NCBI GenBank assembly: GCA_963819905.1
Contig: CAWFXP010000006.1
Location: 170,491-234,490, forward strand
From: CAWCQC01 sp963819905
Lineage (GTDB): Bacteria > Actinomycetota > Thermoleophilia > Gaiellales > Gaiellaceae
DNA: 64,000 bases
Direction: 5' to 3'
Part shown: positions 1 to 7,841 of the stretch, piece by piece
Layout of the letters: the number at the start of each line of letters is the position of its first letter
Position numbering within the stretch: position 1 is the first letter of the stretch
Translations under genes and position numbers: made by a program
The notes under the pieces: model-generated
What the model was told of the DNA's origin: nothing
Database searches by the model: none
What the model saw: only the letters and a program-made list of their open reading frames with translations

Positions 1-840
1 GTCGAGATCGTCGACATCGCGTTCCCGCCGGACCAGCAGCTCGAGATCGTGCGCGAGGCCTGCAAGCGCGACCACGTGAAGGGGATCCTGGCGCAGAAGC
101 CGGTCGCCTTCACGCTCGAGGAGGCGGTCGAGATGGTGCGCGCCTGCGACGAGGCCGGGAAGAAGCTCGGCGTCAACCACAACATGCGCTACGACCAGTC
201 GATGCGGGCGCTCAAGACGCTGCTCGACCGCGGCGAGCTCGGAGAGCCGGTCGTCGGCGAGATCGTCATGAACGCCCGGCCGCACTGGCAGGAGTTCATC
301 AAGCCGTACGGCCGGATCGCGCTGCTCAACATGTCGATCCACCACCTCGACGCGTTCCGGTTCCTGTTCGGCGACCCGGAGCGCATCCTCGTCAGCGTGC
401 GGCCGGACCCGAGCCACGACTTCGCGCACGAGGACGGGATGGCGTTCTACGTCCTCGAGTACGCAAACGGCCTGCGCGTGATCGGCCTCGACAACTGCTA
501 CACGTGGGTCGACCACCGGATCGAATGGCGGGTCGAGGGCACCGAAGGCGTGGCCAAGGGGACGATCGGCTGGCCCGACTATCCCGCCGGCAGCCCCTCG
601 ACGATCGACTGGACGACGCGGGCGATGGACGGCGAGTGGGAGCGCCCGCGCTGGGAGGAGCGCTGGTTCCCGCAGGCGTTCAAGGGAACCATGGGCCAGC
701 TCATGCGGGCGATCCAGGAGGACACGGAGCCGGAGATCTCCGGACGCACGACCCTCGGGACGATGTCGCTCGTCGAGGCGGCCTATCGCTCCGCCGCCGA
801 AGGCCGTGCCGTCGCGATCTCCGAGGTGACGCCTCGGTGA
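1..840 (+). CDS. Gfo/Idh/MocA family oxidoreductase (5' partial)
   Basis: The reading frame is open from the first base, so the N-terminal Rossmann half of this NAD(P)-dependent sugar or sugar-acid dehydrogenase lies off the window. What remains has the end of the nucleotide-binding domain (VDIAFPPDQQ, then AQKPVAFTLEEA where the family usually has EKPxA) and the substrate domain (GVNHNMRYDQS, SIHHLDAFRFLFG). The Glu of EKP is Gln here, a small departure from consensus. It overlaps the next SDR gene by 4 nt (GTGA), so the two are probably co-translated. The family assignment is firm; the substrate cannot be told. Confidence 0.85.
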   Translation, partial: VEIVDIAFPPDQQLEIVREACKRDHVKGILAQKPVAFTLEEAVEMVRACDEAGKKLGVNHNMRYDQSMRALKTLLDRGELGEPVVGEIVMNARPHWQEFIKPYGRIALLNMSIHHLDAFRFLFGDPERILVSVRPDPSHDFAHEDGMAFYVLEYANGLRVIGLDNCYTWVDHRIEWRVEGTEGVAKGTIGWPDYPAGSPSTIDWTTRAMDGEWERPRWEERWFPQAFKGTMGQLMRAIQEDTEPEISGRTTLGTMSLVEAAYRSAAEGRAVAISEVTPR

Positions 841-1602
841 CGCTGGCGCAGTTCCGGCTCGACGGCCGGGTGGCCCTCGTCACCGGCGGCGGCGGTGGGC
901 TCGGCACGAGCATCTGCCGGGCACTCGCAGAGGCCGGGGCCGCGGTCGCGGTCGTGGGCCGGCCCGGCGATCCGCTCGAGGACGTCCGCGACGCGATCCT
1001 CGCGGCAAACGGACAGGCGGTCGTGGTCGAGGCCGACGTCTCCGACCTGGCGTCGGTGCGAGGCGATGGCCGATCAGGTGGTGCGCGAGCTGGGCGGCGT
1101 CGACGTGCTGGTGAACAACGCCGCGATCTATCCGCGCCGGGCCTGGGACGAGATCACCGAGGAGGAGTGGGATGCCGTCCAGGCGACGAACGTAAAGGGG
1201 TACTTCCTCTGCGCGAGGGCCGTGCACGAGTCGATGAAGGCGCGGGGCCACGGCCGGATCGTCAACCTCAGCTCGATCACCTTCTTCATCGGCCTGCCCA
1301 TGCTCCTCGACTACGTGGTCTCGAAGGGCGGCGTCATCGGCTTCACCCGCGCCCTTGCCCGCGAGCTCGGCCCCGAGGGAATCACGGTGAACGCCATCGC
1401 TCCCGGCGCCTTCCCCACAGATGCCGAGAAGATCCACCCGAACCCCGAGGAGTACACGCAGTGGATCTACGACCAGCAGAGCCTCAAGCGCCGCGGCACG
1501 CCCGAGGACATCGGCAACCTCGCCGTCTTCCTCGCGAGCGACGCGTCGAGCTTCATCACCGGCCAGACGATCATGATCGACGGCGGCTGGGCGATGCACT
1601 GA
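837..1602 (+). CDS. SDR family oxidoreductase, frameshifted
   Basis: A short-chain dehydrogenase/reductase of about 254 residues whose frame breaks near position 1059. The first part has the cofactor motif (VTGGGGGLGTS) in the frame of the GTG at 837. The second part, one frame over, has NNAA, the YVVSK catalytic pair, the PGAFPTDAE loop and the usual end (ITGQTIMIDGG). The total length is 3n+1, so removing one base (for example C1059) restores one protein. Both halves are well conserved, so this may be a sequencing error or a recent mutation. GTG overlaps the upstream stop (GTGA). Confidence 0.8.
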
Positions 1603-1603
1603 C

Positions 1604-2365
1604 GTGACGATGCCGCGCCTCGAGGGCGAAGTCGCGATCGTCACGGGAGCTGCCCAGAGCATCGGCTCCGCGATCGCCGATGCGCTCGAGGGTGAGGGCG
1701 CGCACGTCGCCCGCACCGGGCTCTCGCGGACGCCGATCGTCCTCGACGTGCGCGATCGGGTCTCGATCGAGGCGGCGGTGGACGAGGTCGAGCGTACGCT
1801 CGGGACGCCCACGATCCTCGTCAACAACGCGGCCGTGAACCGGATCGGCCCCGCCGAGAGCCTGAGCGAGGAGGACTGGGCGACCGTGCTCGACGTGAAC
1901 CTGAACGGCGTCTTCCGCTGCTGCCAGATCGTCGGCCGCCGCATGCTCGCGGCCGGGCGCGGGGTGATCGTGAACGTCGCCTCCGTCACGGGCGCCGAGG
2001 TAGGCGTTCCCGGGCGCGCGCCATACGGGGCGAGCAAGGCCGGAGTCGTCGGGCTGACGCGGATCCTGGGGGTGGAGTGGGCAGGCCGCGGCGTGCGCGT
2101 GAACGCAGTCGAGCCGGGGCCCGTCAGGACGCGGATGGTCGAGGCGGCGATGCGAGACGGAATCCTCGTCGAGCAGGAGGTCATCGACCGGATCCCGGCC
2201 GGGCGGCTGGCGACTCCGGAAGACGTCGCGCAGGCAGTCGTCCTCCTCGCGTCCGCAGATGCCGGCTTCGTGACCGGTCAGACCCTCGTGGTCGACGGCG
2301 GCTACGCGGCCTACGGCGCCGCCGGCCCTGCCTCGCGCGCGGTCGGCGAGTCGCGGGCGCAGTAG
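1604..2365 (+). CDS. SDR family oxidoreductase
   Basis: An intact 253-residue classical SDR, predicted cytosolic NAD(P)-dependent alcohol or sugar dehydrogenase. Cofactor motif TGAAQSIGS is near residue 14, NNAA follows the central strand, the active site is YGASKAG, and the C-terminus has FVTGQTLVVDGGY. The GTG at 1604 sits 1 nt after the preceding SDR; an ATG two codons on (1610) is an alternative. The coenzyme-binding segment after the first helix is short (HVARTGLSRTPIVLDVRD), a common trait of SDRs in sugar-acid clusters. It is probably in an operon with the two genes before it. Confidence 0.88.
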   Translation: MTMPRLEGEVAIVTGAAQSIGSAIADALEGEGAHVARTGLSRTPIVLDVRDRVSIEAAVDEVERTLGTPTILVNNAAVNRIGPAESLSEEDWATVLDVNLNGVFRCCQIVGRRMLAAGRGVIVNVASVTGAEVGVPGRAPYGASKAGVVGLTRILGVEWAGRGVRVNAVEPGPVRTRMVEAAMRDGILVEQEVIDRIPAGRLATPEDVAQAVVLLASADAGFVTGQTLVVDGGYAAYGAAGPASRAVGESRAQ

Positions 2366-2375
2366 CGGCGTCGCA

Positions 2376-2405
2376 TTGACTTTCGCCGGGTGCCGGCTCT
2401 AGGTT
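2376..2405 (+). promoter_or_regulatory. putative promoter of the phosphotriesterase-like gene
   Basis: TTGACT (2376-2381) and TAGGTT (2400-2405) are 18 bp apart, matching the vegetative promoter form seen elsewhere in the window. A short inverted repeat CGAT-T-ATCG near 2419-2427 follows and could be a regulator site. An excellent Shine-Dalgarno (AAGGAGG) precedes the ATG at 2443. Predicted by eye only. Confidence 0.45.
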
Positions 2406-2442
2406 CGCATCGTCACTATCGATTATCGGTAAGGAGGCGAGG

Positions 2443-3555
2443 ATGACAGGCGAGGATCATCCGGGCGAGCTCGACCGGCGCGAGCTCCTGGTCAGGGGGA
2501 CGGGAGCCCTTCTGGCCGCGGGGTTGGCAGGCGGATTGGTTTCGCGAGCGGCCGCGGCGGGCCTGAGGACGAACGCGGCGGGGCGACCGGCCGGCCCACG
2601 GCCGGTCGACAGCGTCGTCCTGAACACGGTCACCGGGCCCATCCGAGGCTCGGACGTCACGTTCGCGCTGGCGCACGAGCACCTGTTCGTCGACTTCCTG
2701 GGGCCGACCGATCCCGCGTACATGGACGTGAACTGGTCGGAGGTGACCGAGGCGTGCGTGGCCAGCGTGAACGTCCTGCGCGGCCAGGGAGTCAACCTGC
2801 TCGCCGACTGGACGAACCTCGGCGTCGGTCGAGCGCCGCTCCTGCTCCGGGACGTCTCCCGTCAGACGGGCATGAACATCCTGATGCCGACGGGGATCTA
2901 CAAGAGCCTCTACCCGCCGGAGTACGCCCGCATGACGGTCGCCGAGATCGCCAACAGCTTCTACCGGGAGCTCGCGTTCGGGGTCGAGGGGACGCCGATC
3001 CGGGCGAGCTGGATCAAGATCGCGACGACGGAGAGCGGCCCGACGAGGAGGGACACGAGGATCCACCGGGCAGCCGCGCGCGCGGCCAGGAGGGCCGGTG
3101 CGACGATCTCCGCCCACTCGCCGTTCACCGATGCGACGCTCGCGGTCGTGAAGACGCTGACGAGCGAGGGCTTCAACCTCCGTCGCTTCGTCTGGGGCCA
3201 CGCCCAGCCTTCGCCCGTCGAGGATCACATCGCGCTCGCGAGGCGGGGCGCCATGCTCGAGTACGACGCGATCTCGACCGACGAGGACACGTTCTTCCAC
3301 GGGCCGACCGACGACGAGTCGATGCTCGACCGCATCGAGGCGATGGTCGACGCGGGCTACGGCGACCGGGTGATGGTGACGGCGGACGCCTCCGTCTACG
3401 TCAACCCGCCCATGTTCCAGTACGACCGCCACAACGACTACGTCTACGGGACGTTCGCACCGAAGTTGCGTGCCCGGATCGGGCAGGAGGCGGCCGACAG
3501 GATCCTCCGCGACAACGTGATCTGGGCGTTCAGGAAAGGAGGTAGGGTCTCCTGA
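2443..3555 (+). CDS. phosphotriesterase-family metal-dependent hydrolase, probable Tat export
   Basis: A 370-residue member of the amidohydrolase superfamily resembling phosphotriesterase/lactonase proteins. The N-terminus has a twin-arginine-like motif (DRRELLVRGTG) and a hydrophobic, Ala/Gly-rich stretch to about residue 45, suggesting export. Metal ligands can be read in order: HEH (ALAHEHLFV), the candidate bridging lysine in SWIKIATTE, His in ISAHSPF, His in WGHAQPS, and Asp in VTADAS. The substrate may be a lactone or organophosphate-like ester; the surrounding sugar genes favour a lactone (inference). Start chosen for the strong AAGGAGG site just upstream. Confidence 0.85.
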   Translation: MTGEDHPGELDRRELLVRGTGALLAAGLAGGLVSRAAAAGLRTNAAGRPAGPRPVDSVVLNTVTGPIRGSDVTFALAHEHLFVDFLGPTDPAYMDVNWSEVTEACVASVNVLRGQGVNLLADWTNLGVGRAPLLLRDVSRQTGMNILMPTGIYKSLYPPEYARMTVAEIANSFYRELAFGVEGTPIRASWIKIATTESGPTRRDTRIHRAAARAARRAGATISAHSPFTDATLAVVKTLTSEGFNLRRFVWGHAQPSPVEDHIALARRGAMLEYDAISTDEDTFFHGPTDDESMLDRIEAMVDAGYGDRVMVTADASVYVNPPMFQYDRHNDYVYGTFAPKLRARIGQEAADRILRDNVIWAFRKGGRVS

Positions 3556-3637
3556 GGCCCGGAAGGGTGTGCCGGAGCCCGTCAGGCTCTTCTCGGTCGC
3601 CCAGGCGAGCGGGCTGGGCACGCAGAGCCCCGTCCTG

Positions 3638-3649
3638 TAGGTTCCCCGC
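3638..3649 (+). promoter_or_regulatory. possible leaderless -10 element
   Basis: TAGGTT (3638-3643) ends 6 nt before the GTG at 3650 and no Shine-Dalgarno is visible, a layout expected of leaderless transcription. Similar TAGGGT boxes sit 5-6 nt before the ATGs at 19,099 and 58,129. No clear -35 is seen here. Confidence 0.35.
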
Positions 3650-4745
3650 GTGCCGGAGCTCTGGGGAACGACCTACACGCGCGCCGACCTCCTGCGCCAC
3701 GCCGGTCGCCTCGGGCAGGTCGCCGGCGTTCGGCTGGCCGAGCTCGGAGACGGGTCCGAGCGCTGCGTGCGCGTGCTCGAGTTCCGGACGGGCACCGGCT
3801 TCTCCTTCGACGTCCTCGTCGACCGCGCCTTCGACATCGGTCGCTGTGAACTCGCCGGCCGTTCGCTGGCGTGGGACTCCGGCGTCGGCTTCGCCGGCCC
3901 CTGGTTCTACGAGTGGGAGGGTCTCGGCTTCATGCGCAACTGGGGCGGCGGCTTTCTCACCACCTGCGGGATCGACCACACGCTGTTCATGGCCGAGGAC
4001 ACGGCCGCCCAGTATCACTACCCGCCGAAGCAGACCGAGGAGTTCCCGCTCCACGGGCGCCTCTCCAACCGCCCCGCCCGGCTGGCGGGTTACGGCGAGC
4101 ACTGGGAGGGCGACGAGTGCGTGCTCTGGGCGGAAGGCGAGACGCTGCAGGCATCGGTCTTCGGCGAGCACCTCGTCCTGCGCAGGCGGATCGAGGCGCG
4201 CGTCGGCGAGTCGCGCCTGACCATCGCCGACGAGGTCGAGAACGTCGGCTGGGACCGGACGCCGCACATGCGTCCTCTACCACGTGAACGTCGGCTTCCC
4301 CGTCGCCTCCGAGGGGTCGGAAGTGCTGGTGCCCGCGCGATCCGTCGAGGCGCGCGGCGAGCATCCGGTGGAGGGTTACACGACGCTCGCCGCGCCGGCG
4401 TCCGCGTTCGTCGAGCAGGTGTTCGAGCACGAGAACGCCGTCGAGCCGGGCGGCACCGTGCCCGTCGGAGTCGTGAACCGGCGGCTCGGCATCGGGGCGT
4501 ACGAGGTGTACCGAGAGGATCAGCTCCCGCACCACTTCATGTGGCGCATGCTCGGTGAGGGCACCTACGTCGTCGGGATCGAGCCGTGTACGAACCGCAC
4601 GGCCGGCCGCCTCGACGCCCGCGAGCGCGGCGAGCTGATCGAGCTCGACCCGGGCGAGAAACGCAGCTACGACCTCGAGCTGGGGGCGCTGGACGGAGAG
4701 GCCGAGATCGAGAGGTTCGCGGCGCGGGTCGGAGCGCTCGTGTGA
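3650..4745 (+). CDS. DUF4432 (aldose-1-epimerase-like) protein, frameshifted
   Basis: About 364 residues across a frameshift. The first frame (3650 to about 4270) holds the N-terminal part (FDVLVDRAFDIGRCELAG, GGGFLTTCGIDH, FPLHGRLSNRPA). The second (from about 4272) continues with VLYHVNVGFPV, then PHHFMWRMLGEGTYVVGIEPCTN. Total length is 3n+1 and dropping C4271 restores the expected join PHM-VLYHVNVG. DUF4432 proteins have the galactose-mutarotase fold and accompany sugar catabolic genes; the reaction is not established. It is coupled to the SDR at 4742 by a GTGA overlap. Confidence 0.8.
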
Positions 4746-5500
4746 ACCTCGATCTCGAAGGCAGGACGTTCGTCGTCTGCGGCGCGAGCAAGGGGCTCGG
4801 CCGGGGCGTTGCCGGGGCCCTTCTGGCCGAGGGCGCGTGCGTCCTGCTCGTCTCGCGCGACCCGGCCGCCGCCGCAGCCGAGCTCGGCAGCCAGGCGATC
4901 CCCTGCGCCGCCGATCTCGAGACGGTCGAGGGGATCGATGGCGTAGTCGAGGCGGCCCGAGCGCTCGGCGCGCTCGACGGCATCCTCGTCAGCTCGGGCG
5001 GGCCGCCGCCGGGGGACGTGCTGAACACGGACGACGACCAGTGGGAGGGGGCCTTCCGCCTGCTCATCGGCAATCCGATCCGGCTGATCCGCACGCTCAG
5101 GCCCGAGCTCTCCGACGGCGCCTCGATTCTCTTCGTGACGTCGTCCTCGGTGCGCGTACCGATTCCGGGGCTTGCGACCTCGAACGTCCTCCGGCCGGGC
5201 GTGGCCGCGCTCGTGAACGTGCTCGCCGTCGAGCTCGGGCCGTCCGTCCGCGTCAACTCGATCGCGCCCGGGAGGATCGATACCGATCGGGTTCTCATGG
5301 TCGACGAACGACGCGCCGCGGCGGAGGGCGTCTCGCTCGAGGAGATTCGTGTCCGCACGGGCAGCGCCATCCCGCTCGGCCGCTACGGCCAGCCGGAGGA
5401 GTTCGGTCGGGTCGCCGCCTTCCTTCTCTCGCCTGCCGCTTCGTACGTCACCGGCGCAGCCATCCAGGTCGACGGCGGCTACGTCACCGCCACGCCGTAG
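4742..5500 (+). CDS. SDR family oxidoreductase lacking a canonical YxxxK
   Basis: A 252-residue Rossmann-fold SDR with VCGASKGLGRG near residue 10 and the typical end SYVTGAAIQVDGGY. Where the catalytic Tyr-xxx-Lys should be, the sequence reads PGLATSNVLRPG, so both residues are missing. This divergent subgroup exists widely, and activity as a standard dehydrogenase is doubtful. GTG at 4742 overlaps the stop of the DUF4432 gene. Its 3' end overlaps the convergent dehydrogenase at 5479 by 22 bp. Confidence 0.85.
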   Translation: MNLDLEGRTFVVCGASKGLGRGVAGALLAEGACVLLVSRDPAAAAAELGSQAIPCAADLETVEGIDGVVEAARALGALDGILVSSGGPPPGDVLNTDDDQWEGAFRLLIGNPIRLIRTLRPELSDGASILFVTSSSVRVPIPGLATSNVLRPGVAALVNVLAVELGPSVRVNSIAPGRIDTDRVLMVDERRAAAEGVSLEEIRVRTGSAIPLGRYGQPEEFGRVAAFLLSPAASYVTGAAIQVDGGYVTATP

Positions 5501-6480
5501 CGCCCGCCCAGCTCGACGAAGCTCTGCCAGGTCGCCTCCGGCACCGGGATGCCGGCGCGCCGGCGAGCCGCCTCGGTCTCGGTCTCCGGGTCGCCGGGCG
5601 CCTGGACCCGCTCGAAGCCGGAGGCGGGCGGTGTGGCGCGAACTGCCCGAACCAGCGCGTCCACACCGGCCGGAGCCGGATGGAGCGCCACTAGCGCGAG
5701 CCCGTTCCCCGGCTGGTCTCCGAGCGCGGCGCATCCTGCACCCGCGACGAGCCCGCCGAGGACCTCCGCCAGGAACGCGAGCGCGGAGCCCTTGTGGCCG
5801 CCCGCCGGCAGGAGCGCGCCGCCTTCATAGAGCGCCGCCGGGTCGTTGCTCGGATTCCCGGCAGCGTCCACGATCCAGCCGTCGGGGACGCGGGCTCCGG
5901 TCTCGCGCGCGAGCCGGACGCGGCCCTCCGCCGTCACGGACGTCGAGAAGTCGGCCACCACCGGAGGGCCCGCCCGGGTCGGGACGGCGTAGGCGAGCGG
6001 GTTGGTTCCGAAGAGCGGCGAGCGTCCTCCGTACGGTGCGACGCGTCCTCCAGCCGGCCCCGTGTTGCACACGGCGAAGGCGAGGCAGTCCTGGGCGGCT
6101 GCGCGCTCCACCGTCTCGCCGAGCCGCCCGACGTGGTGAACGCCTGCGAGCGTCACGAACGCGACCCCGCTGTCGCGCGCCCGCTCGGCCGCGACCCGGG
6201 CAGCGAGCCGGGCGGCAACCTGGCCGAAGCCCCAGGCGCCGTCGACGTACAGTTTCCCGTCCCGCTCGCGGACGGTCGGAACGGCACCCGGCAGGATGCG
6301 CCCCGAGTCGATGTCGGCGGCATACTGTACGACCCGAACGAGACCGTGCGAGTCGATTCCCTTCAAATTGGCGAGAACGAGCGACTCGGCGACGATCCGG
6401 GCCGCCTCAGAGGGCGTGCCGGCAGCCTCGAGCACCTCGCGGATCGCCCGGTCGAGCGCTTCCGCCCTGACGGCCGGCAT
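5479..6480 (-). CDS. Ldh family (malate/lactate/ureidoglycolate-type) dehydrogenase
   Basis: 333 residues of the NAD(P)-dependent 2-hydroxyacid dehydrogenase family unrelated to Rossmann-type LDH. It begins MPAVRAEAL and shows family hallmarks: KGIDSHGLVRV near residue 45, HHVGRLGETVERAA, YGGRSPLFGTNPLAYAVPT and PAGGHKGSALAF. Likely reaction: interconversion of a 2-keto acid and a 2-hydroxy acid. The start overlaps the stop of the aldolase gene upstream (TGATG), which suggests the pair cleaves a sugar-acid product to pyruvate-like units and handles them. Confidence 0.88.
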   Translation of the reverse strand: MPAVRAEALDRAIREVLEAAGTPSEAARIVAESLVLANLKGIDSHGLVRVVQYAADIDSGRILPGAVPTVRERDGKLYVDGAWGFGQVAARLAARVAAERARDSGVAFVTLAGVHHVGRLGETVERAAAQDCLAFAVCNTGPAGGRVAPYGGRSPLFGTNPLAYAVPTRAGPPVVADFSTSVTAEGRVRLARETGARVPDGWIVDAAGNPSNDPAALYEGGALLPAGGHKGSALAFLAEVLGGLVAGAGCAALGDQPGNGLALVALHPAPAGVDALVRAVRATPPASGFERVQAPGDPETETEAARRRAGIPVPEATWQSFVELGGRYGVAVT

Positions 6481-7325
6481 CAGGACGAGAGATAGCCGAC
6501 CGTGGCCCGCAGGGTCGGATCGGCCGGAGACCGTGGCTCCGGGGCCCGTCCGAGGGCGGCCGCCAGCTCGGTCGAGGCCCCGCGCGCGAGCAGCTCCCGG
6601 TCGGTGGCGATCGTGCAGAAGGCGAAGCCCGCGTCTGCCCGGGCTCTCGCCTCGGCACCGGACCGCGTATGGATGCCGGCGGGAACGCCGCGCTCTCGGC
6701 ACCTCGCGAGGATCCGTGCGATCAGCTCGTCGAGCGCTTCTCCCGGAGCGAGCCCGTGGGAGAGCGCGAGATCGCGGGGCCCGACGTAGATCCCGTCCAC
6801 GCCGGGAGCGGCGAGGATCTCGTCGAGCCGCTCGACCCCGCCCGCCGTCTCGATCATGGGGATGCAGAAGACCTGGGAGTCGGCGTAGCGTGCGCCGGTG
6901 CGCTGCCGGGAGGACACCCGCGCCGGGCCGTAGCTGCGCTCGCCGTCGGGTGGATAGCGACACGCGCGGGCCGCTCGCTCTGCCTCCTCGGGGCTCGAGA
7001 CGAGCGGGACGATCACGCCGGCGGCGCCGAGATCGAGCGCGCGCATGACGAGCCAGGGCTCGTTGGCCGGCACGCGGACGAGCGGTGGGATCCCGGAGAG
7101 CGAGATCGCCTGGAGCATCGGCCCGGCCGTCTCGAGGCCCGCGAGACCGTGCTGCAGGTCGACGCAGCACCAGTCGAAGCCGCACTGGGCGAGCACCTCG
7201 GCGGCGAACGGATCCGGGATCGAGCACCAGCCTCCGAACGTCGGGCGGCCGGACGCCCAGGCGTCCCGAAGCGTGTCGCCGAAGTCGCTCGCCACGGCGA
7301 GACCATATCCGTAGGCTTCCGCCAT
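6480..7325 (-). CDS. HpcH/HpaI family aldolase
   Basis: A class II (metal-dependent) 2-keto acid aldolase of about 281 residues. Seen: DWCCVDLQHGLAG near residue 50, PLVRVPANEP, GAAGVIVPLVSSPEEAE, MIETAGGVERLDEILAAPG and DGIYVGPRDLALSHG, all typical of HpaI/GarL-type aldolases producing pyruvate plus an aldehyde. The ATG at 7325 would share a CATG with the divergent cupin gene; a GTG at 7295 (VASDFGDTLRDAW) is an equally good start. It is coupled to the Ldh-family gene downstream. Confidence 0.86.
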   Translation of the reverse strand: MAEAYGYGLAVASDFGDTLRDAWASGRPTFGGWCSIPDPFAAEVLAQCGFDWCCVDLQHGLAGLETAGPMLQAISLSGIPPLVRVPANEPWLVMRALDLGAAGVIVPLVSSPEEAERAARACRYPPDGERSYGPARVSSRQRTGARYADSQVFCIPMIETAGGVERLDEILAAPGVDGIYVGPRDLALSHGLAPGEALDELIARILARCRERGVPAGIHTRSGAEARARADAGFAFCTIATDRELLARGASTELAAALGRAPEPRSPADPTLRATVGYLSS

Positions 7326-7830
7326 GGCCGAGTCCGATCCGCTTGCCGGCCGAGTGGCCCGCTTCGACGAGCTGCAGGGCAACGAGGGCCTTTTCATCGA
7401 CACCGTCATCCCGGGGTACGCGCGCGAGATCTGGAGCATCATCGGACCGAACGTCGGCGAGGATCGCGGCGAACAGCCGGCCATCCCGCCGGAGGACTTC
7501 CACCTCGCGATCCTGAGGGCGACGCCCGGGAACGGATCCGCGCTTCACACCCACACGACCGTCGAGGTCTTCGTGCCGCTGACCGGGCGCTGGCAGATCT
7601 TCTACGGTGAAGACGAGGAGCACGAGGTGATCCTCGGCCCGTGGGACGTCGCGTCCGTGCCGGCAGGCGTCTGGCGGGGGTTCCGGAACGCGGGCGAGGA
7701 GGAGGCGTTTCTTCTCGTCGTCGTCGGCGGAACCGACGCGGGACGCCTGACGTGGGCGCCGAAGGTGCTCGAGGAGGCTGCCCGGCGGGGAAAGCGGCTC
7801 GACGAGGCCGGTTACATGCCCGGCGACTGA
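7324..7830 (+). CDS. cupin domain protein
   Basis: A 168-residue single-cupin protein. The metal-binding motif appears as SALHTHTTVEVFVPLTGRWQ with a second motif in GPWDVASVPAGVWRGFRN. Divergent from the aldolase, with start codons interlocked in one CATG. Probable small-molecule binding, isomerase or oxygenase role in the neighbouring catabolic route; the substrate is unknown. TAGGCT about 5 nt before the ATG may be the -10 of a leaderless transcript. Confidence 0.75.
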   Translation: MAESDPLAGRVARFDELQGNEGLFIDTVIPGYAREIWSIIGPNVGEDRGEQPAIPPEDFHLAILRATPGNGSALHTHTTVEVFVPLTGRWQIFYGEDEEHEVILGPWDVASVPAGVWRGFRNAGEEEAFLLVVVGGTDAGRLTWAPKVLEEAARRGKRLDEAGYMPGD

Positions 7831-7841
7831 GTCGAAGTGGC

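Noticed and set aside
880..2184. Long open frame on the minus strand opposite two SDR genes (434 codons)
   Set aside because: It is Arg/Pro/Ser-rich, has no known motifs and lies wholly opposite two clear SDRs; long antisense frames are expected at this GC content.
6481..7623. N-terminal extension of the Ldh-family reading frame (up to 714 codons)
   Set aside because: The extra part is the aldolase and cupin region in the wrong frame, with no family similarity. The true start is MPAVRAEAL at 6480.
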